Below are positions 48,780 to 57,661 of a DNA stretch of 64,000 nt, piece after piece. The notes below the pieces were generated by a model. That model was not told where the DNA came from. It searched no databases and saw only the letters and a program-made list of their open reading frames with translations. The position numbers and the translations under genes were made by a program. Within the stretch, counting starts at the first letter, position 1. Every line of letters begins with the position of its first letter. The stretch is from Pelagimonas phthalicica (GTDB taxonomy: Bacteria > Pseudomonadota > Alphaproteobacteria > Rhodobacterales > Rhodobacteraceae): contig NZ_SOAP01000001.1 of assembly GCF_004364805.1 (NCBI RefSeq), positions 310,001 to 374,000 of the forward strand, written 5' to 3'.

Positions 48780-50582
48780 ATGACAACAAACGACGTTGAC
48801 GCAGGCACAAACCGCGCCCAACTCGAGGCCAATATGGCCCGAATCGAAGAGCTGCAACAACGGCTGGTAAGCGCTCTGACCAAAAAGCGGCCCATTCCCA
48901 ACGCCTTGAACGGGCCCGAGGCGTCGCTTTATGCCAAAGCCGGTCAGGCCTATTGGCAAGAAGCGCTGCAAAACCCCGCGAAATTGATCGAACAGCAAGT
49001 TCATTATTGGGGCAAAACGATGCAGCATTTTGCAGAAGCGCAAAAAGCTTTTGCAGCGGGAAAAATGGAAGCCCCCGAAAACACAGGTCGCAAGGATCGC
49101 CGGTTTTCCAATCCTCTTTGGGACACGCACCCCTATTTCAACTTCATCAAGCAGCAATATCAGATCAATGGCGACGCCATTCGCGATGCGGTCGAAAGCA
49201 TCGACGATCTCGATCCAACCGAGAAAAAGCGCCTTCGGTATTTCGCGCAGCAAATCACTGATATGATGGCCCCGACCAACTTTTTCGCGACCAACCCTGA
49301 CGCGCTGGAAAAGGCGATTGAGACGGATGGCGAAAGCCTGGTCAAAGGGTTGGAAAACCTGGTGGCCGATGTCGAAGCCAATAATGGCGAGCTGATCGTG
49401 CGCCTGGTCGATGAAAGCGCCTTTGAGGTTGGCGGCAATATCGCCACCGCCAAGGGCGAGGTGGTCTATCGCAATCGCATGATGGAGCTGATCCAATATG
49501 CACCATCGACCGAAAAGGTGCATGAAACCCCCATCATCCTGTTCCCGCCTTGGATCAACAAGTTCTACATTCTTGACCTCAAAGAGAAAAACAGCCTGAT
49601 CCGCTGGATTGTCGATCAGGGCTATACCCTGTTCGTTGTCAGTTGGATCAATCCGGACGAGGCCTATGCCGATATTGGCCTGGAGGAGTATATCGAAGAG
49701 GGCTATCTCACCGCGATGAATGTCGCGCGCGAGATTTGCGGCACCGAACAGGTGAACGCCATTGGCTATTGCATCGCCGGTACGACCCTGTCGCTCACCC
49801 TGTCCTTGCTGAAAAAGCGCAAACAAAAGCTGGTGAAATCCGCGACCTTCTTTACGACCCTGACCGATTTTGCAGAGCAAGGCGAGTTCACGCCCTTCCT
49901 GCAAAACGACTTTGTCGACGGGATCGAAGAAGAGATCAACAATACCGGCATTCTGTCGAGCTTTATCATGGCGCGGACCTTCTCCTTCCTGCGCTCCAAC
50001 GACTTGATCTATGGCCCTGCCATCAAGAGTTACATGATGGGGGAAACTCCGCCTGCCTTTGATCTGCTGTATTGGAACGGCGACGGGGCCAATCTGCCGG
50101 GCAAGATGACCATGCAATATCTGCGCGGCCTCTGTCAGCGCAACGAATTCGCCAATGGTGAGTTTGAGATGTTCGGCGAAACCCTGTCGATCAAGGATGT
50201 GGATATCCCGCTAATGTCGGTTGCGACAGAAACCGATCACATTGCAGCCGCTTGCGATGTCTATCGCGGCGTGCAGCAAATGGGATCAAAGTCCAAGCAA
50301 TACATCCTCGGCGGGTCGGGCCATATCGCAGGTATCGTCAATCCCCCGTCCAAGGTGAAATACGGCTATTCCACCCATGAAGATCTGGGGCTGGGATTTG
50401 AAGACTGGAAAAATACTGCAACGCAGCATGAAGGGTCTTGGTGGCCCCATTGGGAAGCCTGGCTGAAGAAGCGTTCGGGCAAGAAAACAGAGGCTCGCGT
50501 TCCGGGTGATTCGTCATATAAATCACTCGCCCCGGCCCCTGGAACCTATGTTCAGATAAAAGCTGTGAAGCAAAAACAGTAA
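48780..50582 (+). CDS. phaC: Class I polyhydroxyalkanoate synthase
   Basis: A 600-residue polymerase of class I length. The lipase-like box G-Y-C-I-A-G holds nucleophile Cys331; a catalytic aspartate is in E-T-D-H-I-A (about 480) and the histidine in G-G-S-G-H-I-A-G (about 508). F-P-P-W-I-N-K-F-Y-I-L-D-L is conserved. It polymerises 3-hydroxybutyryl-CoA at the granule surface. phaP follows 123 bases later and phaZ diverges upstream. phaA and phaB, which supply the monomer, are not in the window. Confidence 0.97.
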   Translation: MTTNDVDAGTNRAQLEANMARIEELQQRLVSALTKKRPIPNALNGPEASLYAKAGQAYWQEALQNPAKLIEQQVHYWGKTMQHFAEAQKAFAAGKMEAPENTGRKDRRFSNPLWDTHPYFNFIKQQYQINGDAIRDAVESIDDLDPTEKKRLRYFAQQITDMMAPTNFFATNPDALEKAIETDGESLVKGLENLVADVEANNGELIVRLVDESAFEVGGNIATAKGEVVYRNRMMELIQYAPSTEKVHETPIILFPPWINKFYILDLKEKNSLIRWIVDQGYTLFVVSWINPDEAYADIGLEEYIEEGYLTAMNVAREICGTEQVNAIGYCIAGTTLSLTLSLLKKRKQKLVKSATFFTTLTDFAEQGEFTPFLQNDFVDGIEEEINNTGILSSFIMARTFSFLRSNDLIYGPAIKSYMMGETPPAFDLLYWNGDGANLPGKMTMQYLRGLCQRNEFANGEFEMFGETLSIKDVDIPLMSVATETDHIAAACDVYRGVQQMGSKSKQYILGGSGHIAGIVNPPSKVKYGYSTHEDLGLGFEDWKNTATQHEGSWWPHWEAWLKKRSGKKTEARVPGDSSYKSLAPAPGTYVQIKAVKQKQ

Positions 50583-50598
50583 CTTATCAGGTTTTATG

Positions 50599-50660
50599 CT
50601 GCGTCGCAGAACTTTCACTTGAAATGCTGCGCCGCAGCATGCATATTCTTTGCAGCTGCA
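50599..50660 (+). promoter_or_regulatory. PhaR-type TGC/GCA dyads upstream of phaP
   Basis: Three related palindromes: CTGCGTCGCAG (50599-50609), TGCTGCGCCGCAGCA (50625-50639) and TGCAGCTGCA (50651-50660). PhaR of Paracoccus binds TGC-N3-GCA-type repeats upstream of the phasin gene, which fits this position 46 to 107 bases before the phaP start. Confidence 0.7.
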
Positions 50661-50705
50661 GCACACCGGGGTGGGCCCGAGAGCAGCAAGAAAAGGATTT
50701 GCATC

Positions 50706-51146
50706 ATGGCACAAGCACAAGATTTCACCGCTGTTCTCAAAGACGTTATGGGTTCTTTCCCAGTTGACACCAAAGCCATGGAAGACGCGTTCAAGTCGCA
50801 AGCTTCCATGAACGAAAAACTGGCCGCAGTTGCTCTGGAAGCTGCTGAAAAGTCCACCGAGCTGCAGGCAACCTGGACCAAGGACACTCTGGCCAAGCTG
50901 GCAGACATGACCACCGCCAAAGAAGAGCCTGCCGACTACGCCAAAGCCGTCACTGATTTCGCTTCCGCTCAGGCAGAAGTTGCTGCAGAAAACATGGCCG
51001 CTTTCGCTGAAATCGCGAAAAAAGTTCAGATGGACACCGTTGAGCTGCTGATGGCAGCTGGCAAAGACCTGCAGGAAGAAACCACTGCAGCCGTCAAAAA
51101 AGCCACTGACGAAGTGACCAAAGCTGCCAAAAAGGCATCTGCATAA
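50706..51146 (+). CDS. phaP: Phasin, PHB granule-associated protein
   Basis: A 146-residue, alanine-, lysine- and glutamate-rich helical protein of the phasin family. Amphipathic helices extend over most of its length (A-A-V-A-L-E-A-A-E-K-S near 43; A-S-A-Q-A-E-V-A-A-E-N-M-A-A-F-A near 88). Phasins coat granules and limit their size. ATG 50706 is chosen because the longer frame crosses the PhaR-type sites. Codon use is strongly biased toward common codons, as in highly expressed genes. A strong terminator follows. Confidence 0.92.
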   Translation: MAQAQDFTAVLKDVMGSFPVDTKAMEDAFKSQASMNEKLAAVALEAAEKSTELQATWTKDTLAKLADMTTAKEEPADYAKAVTDFASAQAEVAAENMAAFAEIAKKVQMDTVELLMAAGKDLQEETTAAVKKATDEVTKAAKKASA

Positions 51147-51213
51147 GATAATCAGCCTTCGCGGCTGAGCAGGATAATTGCACCCCTCCTCCCAATCTGG
51201 TGCAATTTCCTTG

Positions 51214-51243
51214 AGGCGGGCTCCGAAAGGAGCCTGCCTTTTC
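51214..51243 (+). terminator. Terminator of phaP
   Basis: An 11-base stem AGGCGGGCTCC/GGAGCCTGCCT (one G-T pair) with a GAAA tetraloop is followed by TTTTC. Confidence 0.92.
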
Positions 51244-51358
51244 ATTTGTCAGCCCTCCAGACCGAGGTAAGGAAAGGCTGACCGTCAATCATGCCATTTT
51301 GCACCAGCGCCGTCTGAATGCTCTAATCGGGGTGTCCCTGACACAGCGGAGGCGCGAG

Positions 51359-51721
51359 ATGATACGCCTGACTTTTGCCCTGTTTCTAACCCTTTGCACC
51401 GCCCTGCCTGCCTTGGCGCAAGAGCGGGTATTGAAGTGGCACAACCTTGATCCGGTGACGACCGAGACCCTGCTGAACAAGCTGGAGAGCACCGGTTTTG
51501 AGCTGCAAGGCATGCGCCCGCTGACATTGATCATCAATTCCCAAGCCTGCAGCGCGGGCTGTACGGTTCGCAATGCGGGCTGCGCTTGTCCCAAGCAGGG
51601 GGATGCCTGTGCTGAGGGCACCACGCCCAGCCCTGGCGGCGCGCTCTGCACGGGCCCGCTGAATGGCGCTGCGGTGATGCTAGAGGATGGTCGGATCAGC
51701 ACACCGGTGAATTTACCTTAG
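51359..51721 (+). CDS. Secreted cysteine-rich hypothetical protein
   Basis: A 120-residue protein with a signal peptide (about 1-20, ending A-L-A). The mature part begins Q-E-R-V-L-K-W-H-N-L-D and contains six cysteines within about 40 residues (S-Q-A-C-S-A-G-C-T, G-C-A-C, D-A-C, L-C-T-G), which suggests disulphides or metal binding. I do not recognise the family. GGAGG precedes the ATG at 51359 by eight bases. It occupies the slot after phaP where phaR is usual in relatives. It converges on scoB through a terminator. Confidence 0.72.
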   Translation: MIRLTFALFLTLCTALPALAQERVLKWHNLDPVTTETLLNKLESTGFELQGMRPLTLIINSQACSAGCTVRNAGCACPKQGDACAEGTTPSPGGALCTGPLNGAAVMLEDGRISTPVNLP

Positions 51722-51748
51722 GGTCAGCCCCCGAGCAGTATCCCCACG

Positions 51749-51777
51749 AAAAAGGCCGCCGAAACCCCGGCGGCCTT
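51749..51777 (-). terminator. Terminator of scoAB
   Basis: A 10-base AAGGCCGCCG/CGGCGGCCTT stem with a 6-base loop; on the minus strand it is followed by TTTTTCG. It may also stop the convergent cysteine-rich gene. Confidence 0.88.
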
Positions 51778-51800
51778 AACATTTCAAACGCTCAAGGAAC

Positions 51801-52427
51801 TTAGACGATTGTGGCCTGCGTCGATGCGCGGAACTCTTCTTCGCTCACGCCATCCGCCAGTTCGACAATCTTCAAGCCGCCTTCGACCACATCCATAACC
51901 CCCAGATTGGTGATGATACGGTCGACAACCTTTTGACCAGTCAGCGGCAGCGTACATTCCTTCAACACTTTGGAATCGCCGTGTTTGTTGGTGTGATCCA
52001 TCACAACCACCACGCGGCCAACACCGGCCACCAGATCCATCGCGCCGCCCATGCCTTTGACCAGCTTGCCCGGGATCATCCAGTTCGCCAGATCGCCATT
52101 CTCGGCCACTTCCATCGCGCCCAGGATCGCCATGGCGATCTTGCCGCCGCGGATCATCGCGAAAGACTGCGCCGAGTCGAAATAGGCGGTCTGAGGCAGT
52201 TCGGTGATGGTCTGCTTACCGGCATTGATCAGGTCGGGATCTTCCTCGCCCTCATAGGGGAACGGGCCCATGCCCAGCATCCCGTTTTCCGATTGCAGCG
52301 TCACTTCGACACCTTCCGGGATGTAGTTGGACACCAGCGTTGGAATACCGATGCCAAGGTTCACATACCAACCGTCCTGCAATTCCTGAGCGGCGCGGGC
52401 CGCCATTTGGTTACGATCCCAAGGCAT
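51801..52427 (-). CDS. scoB: 3-oxoacid CoA-transferase subunit B
   Basis: A 208-residue subunit of a class I CoA transferase. The catalytic glutamate lies in Q-S-E-N-G-M-L-G (about 44-51), and G-G-A-M-D-L-V-A-G (about 126-134) is the second motif. With ScoA it moves CoA from succinyl-CoA to acetoacetate. Next to the pha locus it would let 3-hydroxybutyrate freed by PhaZ re-enter central metabolism. Its ATG overlaps the scoA stop (TAATG). Confidence 0.93.
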   Translation of the reverse strand: MPWDRNQMAARAAQELQDGWYVNLGIGIPTLVSNYIPEGVEVTLQSENGMLGMGPFPYEGEEDPDLINAGKQTITELPQTAYFDSAQSFAMIRGGKIAMAILGAMEVAENGDLANWMIPGKLVKGMGGAMDLVAGVGRVVVVMDHTNKHGDSKVLKECTLPLTGQKVVDRIITNLGVMDVVEGGLKIVELADGVSEEEFRASTQATIV

Positions 52428-53131
52428 TATGCACCCTCCTTCTTACGCACGGTGCGCTGTTCGATACGTTTCTCATGCTCACCCTTGATGATGCGGTGCA
52501 CATAGATCCCCGGCAGGTGGATCTGATCGGGGTCCAGCGACCCGGTCGGAACGATCTCTTCGACTTCAACCACGCAGAGCTTGCCACAGGTCGCGGCAGG
52601 CGCGTTGAAGTTGCGCGCGGTCTTGCGGAACACCAGGTTGCCGGTCTCATCCGCTTTCCAGGCCTTTACGATGGCGAGGTCAGCAAAGATGCCCTCTTCC
52701 ATGATATAGGTCTCACCGTTGAAGTCTTTGTGGTCCTTGCCCTCGGCAATAACGGTGCCCACGCCGGTTTTGGTGTAAAAGCCCGGGATGCCCGCGCCAC
52801 CAGCGCGCATACGTTCAGCCAGCGTGCCCTGCGGGTTGAATTCCAGCTCAAGCTCACCGCTCAGATACTGGCGCATGAATTCCGCATTCTCACCCACATA
52901 GGAAGAGATCATTTTCTTGACCTGCTTGGTCTGCAACAGAATACCGATGCCGAAATCATCGACACCCGCATTGTTGGATGCAAATGTCAGATCCTTGACG
53001 CCGCTTTCCTTGATCGCTTCGAGCAGCAGTTCAGGAATGCCACACAGGCCAAAGCCACCCGCAGCAATCAGCATCCCGTCCTGCAGCACGCCATCCAGCG
53101 CCTCTGCGGCCGAGCCGTACACTTTCTTCAT
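52427..53131 (-). CDS. scoA: 3-oxoacid CoA-transferase subunit A
   Basis: A 234-residue partner of Sco[15 protein letters not shown] (about 21-34) is the N-terminal CoA-transferase signature, and [16 protein letters not shown] (about 111-126) follows. The substrate pair is most likely succinyl-CoA and acetoacetate, inferred from pha neighbours; acetate-type donors are also possible. It is first in the scoA-scoB operon. The 260 bases upstream, to the sigma factor gene, hold no gene and are AT-rich, so promoters for both directions probably lie there. Confidence 0.93.
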   Translation of the reverse strand: MKKVYGSAAEALDGVLQDGMLIAAGGFGLCGIPELLLEAIKESGVKDLTFASNNAGVDDFGIGILLQTKQVKKMISSYVGENAEFMRQYLSGELELEFNPQGTLAERMRAGGAGIPGFYTKTGVGTVIAEGKDHKDFNGETYIMEEGIFADLAIVKAWKADETGNLVFRKTARNFNAPAATCGKLCVVEVEEIVPTGSLDPDQIHLPGIYVHRIIKGEHEKRIEQRTVRKKEGA

Positions 53132-53391
53132 GATGTCCTCCCTTGGAACACTTGGATGGTCAGGTTTGTGACCCGAGGGTAGTTAACGTGTCAACTGTTT
53201 CGCCGCAACGCAGCACACGCTCTGTAACACTTTCGTTTAAGTTGTGCGAAATGACCTAAAAATTCCCGCCATTTTTATAGAGGAGTAATTCATGTTTTAA
53301 CTCCCGTTTAAATTGCACATCAAAATTCGTCCTAAGAAATGAACCTTTTGCCGCCCTGCCCGCACTCTCTAATATCAACGCAGGAGAGCAG

Positions 53392-53934
53392 ATGAGCACC
53401 GCCAGACGCATATATGAGGAATATCTCGTCGCCAGCACCCGGACAGGGGACAAAAAGGCTGCAATCGAGCTTGTCGAGCTACGTGGACCACGTCTTTTGC
53501 TGCACGCGACTCGGCTTCTCGGGAATCACGATGAGGCGCAAGATGCCGTCCAGGACGCTTGGATCGACATTTTCAAAGGGCTGAAATCGCTGCGCAGTGA
53601 CGCCGCCTTTCCGGTCTGGGCCTTGCGAATTGTGACCCGCAAATGTGCCGCGCTGATCAAAGGCAAGCAGCGCGACCGTTCACTTGCCGCTGCCCTGGCC
53701 CCGGAGATGCCGCAACTTGTCGAACCGCCGCCCGGCGTGTCACGCGACCTGGCCCAGGCCATCGCCGCCCTGCCCTCGGCTCAGGCCGCGACAGTGGCGC
53801 TGTTCTATCTCGAAGACCTCAGCCTGACCGAGGTCTCAATCGCGCTCGACATCCCTGTCGGCACCGTCAAATCGCGCCTGTCTTTGGCGCGTAGAAACCT
53901 GAAAACCGCATTGGAAGGAGAAAACGATGTCTGA
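53392..53934 (+). CDS. ECF-family RNA polymerase sigma factor
   Basis: A 180-residue sigma-70-family protein lacking regions 1 and 3. Region 2 covers about 20-90 (E-A-Q-D-A-V-Q-D-A-W-I-D-I-F near 48) and region 4 about 120-175 (S-L-T-E-V-S-I-A-L-D-I-P-V-G-T-V-K-S-R-L). CAGGAG precedes the ATG. The following DUF6768 gene overlaps by 8 bases, so the membrane protein is probably its anti-sigma or signalling partner. The target promoter was not identified; the AT-rich upstream region might hold an autoregulated promoter. Confidence 0.92.
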   Translation: MSTARRIYEEYLVASTRTGDKKAAIELVELRGPRLLLHATRLLGNHDEAQDAVQDAWIDIFKGLKSLRSDAAFPVWALRIVTRKCAALIKGKQRDRSLAAALAPEMPQLVEPPPGVSRDLAQAIAALPSAQAATVALFYLEDLSLTEVSIALDIPVGTVKSRLSLARRNLKTALEGENDV

Positions 53935-54304
53935 TGCTTTTGAAAAAGACCTAGACGCCCAGATCAAAGCCGCCCTCACCGGGCAGGATCGGGAAATTCT
54001 GGAAGCAACACAAGAGCTTGGCTGGTTTGAACTGGGTTTCAAGCAGTTCGGCGGCAAGCTGGGTTGGGTAACCTGGGTCGTGATGCTTGTCCAAACCGCG
54101 ATGTTTATCGCAGCCGTTTGGTGCGCGATCCGCTTCTTTGGCGCGACCGAAACCATGCCCGCCCTGAAATGGGGATTCAGCTCAACCGTGCTGATGTTGG
54201 GTGCTTTGCAAATGAAGCTGAGCCTGATGCCGCAAATCCAGGCCGACCGCGTCATTCGCGAAGTCAAACGCCTGCAATTGATGGTCGCGTCCAAGCATGA
54301 CTGA
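53927..54304 (+). CDS. DUF6768 membrane protein, sigma-factor partner
   Basis: A 125-residue protein. The N-terminal soluble segment (1-45, with Q-D-R-E-I-L-E-A-T-Q-E-L-G-W-F) precedes two membrane segments (about 47-70 and 83-100), and a basic C-terminal helix V-I-R-E-V-K-R-L-Q-L-M-V-A ends it. This pattern fits DUF6768 proteins encoded with ECF sigma factors. GGAAGGAG precedes the ATG, and translation overlaps the sigma gene. An anti-sigma role is inferred from coupling; no classical zinc anti-sigma motif is visible. Confidence 0.82.
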   Translation: MSDAFEKDLDAQIKAALTGQDREILEATQELGWFELGFKQFGGKLGWVTWVVMLVQTAMFIAAVWCAIRFFGATETMPALKWGFSSTVLMLGALQMKLSLMPQIQADRVIREVKRLQLMVASKHD

Positions 54305-54306
54305 AA

Positions 54307-54339
54307 GAAAAGGCCCGGCGCATTGCCGGGCCTGTTTCC
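54307..54339. terminator. Bidirectional terminator between DUF6768 and topA
   Basis: AGGCCCGGC/GCCGGGCCT, 9 bases, loop GCATT, with GTTTCCTT after it on plus and TTTTCTTT on minus. Confidence 0.92.
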
Positions 54340-57039
54340 TTAGTCGTCAGCCGCTGCCTTTTTCGCAGTGGTTTTCTTTGCCGCAGTCTTTTTCGCCGCC
54401 GTTTTCTTGGCTGGGGCTTTCTTGGCTGCCGCCTTTTTCTTGGGCGCTTTCTTGGTCTTTTCGGCAATCAGGTTGATCGCCATCTCGTCGGTCACATCCT
54501 TGGGATCGACATCCTTGGGCAGGGTCGCATTGACCTTTTCCCATTTGACATAAGGCCCATAGCGCCCGTCATAAATCCCCATCTTGCCGCCATCGGGATG
54601 TTCGCCCAGCTCACGGAGCGCCTTGGCAGCCGCACCTCGCCCGCGCCCTGGATTGGCGCGTTTATGGGCCAGCAGCTCCACCGCGTGGTTCATGCCGACT
54701 TCCATCATCTCGCGATAGGTTTTGAAGTTCACATAGACCGGTTTTTCGTCACCGGGCGCTTTGTGCATGATATAGGGACCAAAACGCCCCAAATTGCCGC
54801 TGATCCGGTTGCCTTCGGGGTGGTCGCCCACATAGCGCGGCAGGCTGAGCAACTCGATGGCTTGCTCAAGCGTTGTCTCTTCCTTGGGCCAGCCACCATG
54901 ACGGGCCTGCGGGATCGAAGAGCGTTTCGGCTTCTTGTTTTCAGGCGTCGCCTCACCGCGCTGAACATAGGGGCCATAACGCCCATCTTTCAGCCAGATT
55001 TCGTCGCCCTGATCTTCGCCCAGCAGTTTTTCCTCACCCTCGGCACCTTCACCCGCAATCGGGCGGGTATAGGTGCATTCAGGATAGTTGCCACAACCGA
55101 CAAACCCACCGGTGCGCGAGGTTTTCAGGTGCAGCTGACCATTACCGCATTTCGGGCAGATCCGCGGGTCAGAGCCGTCTTCGCGCGGCGGATAAAGCTG
55201 CGGAGCCAGCGCGTCGTCCAGCACATCCAGCACCTCAGAAACACGCAGCTCGGTGGTTTCCTCAATCGCTACTGAAAAATCGCGCCAGAATTTGCTAAGC
55301 ACCTCAACATATTCGATCTCACCCGCCGAAACATGGTCCAGCTCATCCTCCATCGCCGCGGTGAAATCATATTCCACATAGCGCTTGAAGAAATTGAGCA
55401 AGAAGATCGTCACAATGCGCCCGCGCTCTTCGGGGAAGAGGCGGTTTTGCTCCTTGCGCACATAGGCGTGCTCTTCGAGGCGGGTCAGGATCGAGGCATA
55501 GGTGGACGGGCGGCCAATGCCCAGCTCTTCCATCCGTTTGACAAGCGTCGCTTCGGTGTAACGTGGGGGCGGCTGGGTAAAGCTTTGCAGCGCCAAGACG
55601 GCCGCATCTTCGGACAATACCGCAGCATCGCAGCGCTGCATCCCCTCAATCACCGCGCCAGAGGTGCCCGCCGCCTTGTCATAACCGCCCTGAAGCGAGC
55701 CCGCCGCAAAGCCTGCGGCCTCACCCATCATAATCTGGGGCAAGCGCTTATCATCATCCTCGACCGGCTCGTCCCGGCCCTCTTCATAGACCTTGAGGAA
55801 ACCATCAAAGAGCACAACCTGACCACTGGCACGCAACCCAACCTGGCCATCATCGCTGCCGATTTCGACCGTGGTGCGCTCCAATTTGGCGCTGGCCATC
55901 TGGCAGGCCAGGGTCCGCTTCCAGATGAGATCATATAATTTACGCTGATCATCTTCCGTCAGCTTAAGACTGGCCGCGTCGCGCGTCATATCCGTGGGGC
56001 GGATACATTCGTGCGCTTCCTGGGCGTTTTTGGCCTTGTTTTTATAGACGCGCGGGCTGTCGGGCACATATTCCGCGCCATAGCGATCGCTGATTGCATC
56101 GCGGGCGGCGGTCACGGCCTCGGGGGCCATGTCGATCCCGTCGGTCCGCATATAAGTGATGTAGCCGGCCTCATAAAGGCGCTGCGCCGCGTTCATTGTC
56201 TGACGCGCGCCCATGCCGAATTTTCGGCTGGCTTCCTGTTGCAGGGTTGAGGTCATGAACGGAGCCGACGGGTTGCGGCTGGCTGGTTTGGCTTCGACCT
56301 TGGTGACCTTGAGCGCGCGCGAGGTGATCGCCTGCACGGCCATCTCGGCCTGGGTGGCATTCTCAAGATCAAACTTGTCGAGCTTGCTGCCAGCCAAAGT
56401 CGTCAGGCGTGCCTCGTAGTTTTGGCCGCGCGGCGTGGTCAACTGGGCTTTGACGCTCCAATATTCGCGCGGCTTAAACGCCTCAATCTCCATCTCGCGT
56501 TCAACGATCAAGCGGAGCGACACAGACTGCACCCGCCCAGCCGCCTTGGCCCCGGGCAGTTTGCGCCACAAAACAGGCGACAGGCCAAAGCCCACCAACC
56601 GGTCCAGCGCGCGGCGGGCCAGATAGGCCTCGACCAATGGTGTATCAATGTCACGCGGATTGGCCATCGCTTCGGTCACGGCGGATTTGGTGATCGCGTT
56701 AAAGGTCACGCGGCTCACATGGGTCGATTTCTTGATCGAACGCCTTTTGGTCAGCGCCTCTTTCAAATGCCAGCTGATGGCTTCGCCTTCGCGATCAGGG
56801 TCAGTCGCGAGGATCAGTTCGTCATCGGTTTTCAATGCGGCTGCAATCGCTGCCACATGTTTGCGCGAATCATTCGGGACTTCCCAAGTCATTGAGAAAT
56901 CGTCATCCGGATCGACCGCGGTGCCCTTGCGCGGCAGGTCGCGCACATGCCCGTAAGAGGCCAGAACCGTGTAGTTCGACCCAAGATATTTGTTGATTGT
57001 CTTGGCTTTAGCCGGGGATTCAACAACTACGACAGGCAT
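54340..57039 (-). CDS. topA: DNA topoisomerase I
   Basis: An 899-residue type IA topoisomerase. The Toprim domain (1-130) contains A-T-D-P-D-R-E-G-E-A, and the active tyrosine is Tyr296 in Y-I-T-Y-M-R-T-D. A C-terminal zinc ribbon C-P-K-C-G ... C-G-N-Y-P-E-C (about 645-675) is followed by G-R-F-G-P-Y-I-type repeats and a lysine-alanine tail made of K-K-T-A-A-like units (about 860-899). It relaxes negative supercoils. The ATG at 57039 opens directly with V-V-V-V-E-S-P-A-K-A-K. dprA lies 0.6 kb upstream on the same strand, separated by an opposing gene. Confidence 0.97.
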   Translation of the reverse strand: MPVVVVESPAKAKTINKYLGSNYTVLASYGHVRDLPRKGTAVDPDDDFSMTWEVPNDSRKHVAAIAAALKTDDELILATDPDREGEAISWHLKEALTKRRSIKKSTHVSRVTFNAITKSAVTEAMANPRDIDTPLVEAYLARRALDRLVGFGLSPVLWRKLPGAKAAGRVQSVSLRLIVEREMEIEAFKPREYWSVKAQLTTPRGQNYEARLTTLAGSKLDKFDLENATQAEMAVQAITSRALKVTKVEAKPASRNPSAPFMTSTLQQEASRKFGMGARQTMNAAQRLYEAGYITYMRTDGIDMAPEAVTAARDAISDRYGAEYVPDSPRVYKNKAKNAQEAHECIRPTDMTRDAASLKLTEDDQRKLYDLIWKRTLACQMASAKLERTTVEIGSDDGQVGLRASGQVVLFDGFLKVYEEGRDEPVEDDDKRLPQIMMGEAAGFAAGSLQGGYDKAAGTSGAVIEGMQRCDAAVLSEDAAVLALQSFTQPPPRYTEATLVKRMEELGIGRPSTYASILTRLEEHAYVRKEQNRLFPEERGRIVTIFLLNFFKRYVEYDFTAAMEDELDHVSAGEIEYVEVLSKFWRDFSVAIEETTELRVSEVLDVLDDALAPQLYPPREDGSDPRICPKCGNGQLHLKTSRTGGFVGCGNYPECTYTRPIAGEGAEGEEKLLGEDQGDEIWLKDGRYGPYVQRGEATPENKKPKRSSIPQARHGGWPKEETTLEQAIELLSLPRYVGDHPEGNRISGNLGRFGPYIMHKAPGDEKPVYVNFKTYREMMEVGMNHAVELLAHKRANPGRGRGAAAKALRELGEHPDGGKMGIYDGRYGPYVKWEKVNATLPKDVDPKDVTDEMAINLIAEKTKKAPKKKAAAKKAPAKKTAAKKTAAKKTTAKKAAADD

Positions 57040-57204
57040 AAAACTCAAAACCTCTTTATGATATTTCGCGCGCCTCTTTGCGGGCCGCATATGGCGGCGC
57101 AGAGTGGAGGGTGCAAGGGGGAATTGTCAATGTGGGCAACTATCACGCTTGGCGAATATCAGGGGATTGCGTTAAAAACGGGCATATTCACAGGAGATAT
57201 TTGC

Positions 57205-57648
57205 ATGACTTTTCTACGACTTTCGCTTTCACTTCTGCTGTCGGCGGGCATTGCCTTGCCAGTTCAGGCCTGGACAGAACCCCAACGCGGCACGGCGCTG
57301 CGCAGCGATCTGATGGATGCCTTGCGCCCGCATGCGGAAAAGGTGTTTGGCGCGCCGGTTGTCTTTGTTGTGCAGGATCTGCGGGTTGAGGGGGACGTGG
57401 CCTTTGGCATGTTGCAACCGGTGCGCCCGGATGGATCGGAAATCGGCATCAATGACCTGCGGTCGCCCTACGCAGATGGCGAAGAGGCGGAGTTTTGGGG
57501 CGGCCCGGACATGCAGGCGCTGTATCAGAAATCCGGCAATACCTGGGTTGCGGTGCATCATGCCTATGGCGCGACGGATGTCTGGTGGGCGGACCCGTAT
57601 TTTTGCCCGGTTTGGCATCCTGTGATCCCTGAAACCTGCGCGAATTAA
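57205..57648 (+). CDS. Secreted hypothetical protein
   Basis: A 147-residue protein with a signal peptide (about 1-22, ending V-Q-A). The mature sequence has R-S-D-L-M-D-A-L-R-P-H-A-E-K-V-F-G-A-P-V-V-F-V-V-Q in two stretches near 31-55, and a tryptophan-rich end (Y-G-A-T-D-V-W-W-A-D-P-Y-F-C-P-V-W). I do not recognise a named family. AGGAG precedes the ATG by nine bases. It lies between divergent topA and convergent dprA, with 13 bases to the dprA stop. Confidence 0.75.
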   Translation: MTFLRLSLSLLLSAGIALPVQAWTEPQRGTALRSDLMDALRPHAEKVFGAPVVFVVQDLRVEGDVAFGMLQPVRPDGSEIGINDLRSPYADGEEAEFWGGPDMQALYQKSGNTWVAVHHAYGATDVWWADPYFCPVWHPVIPETCAN

Positions 57649-57661
57649 GGCCTGATACCGC

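Noticed and set aside
48777-50117. A 446-codon minus-strand frame opposite phaC
   Set aside because: phaC on the plus strand has complete catalytic motifs; the antisense frame has no recognisable domain.
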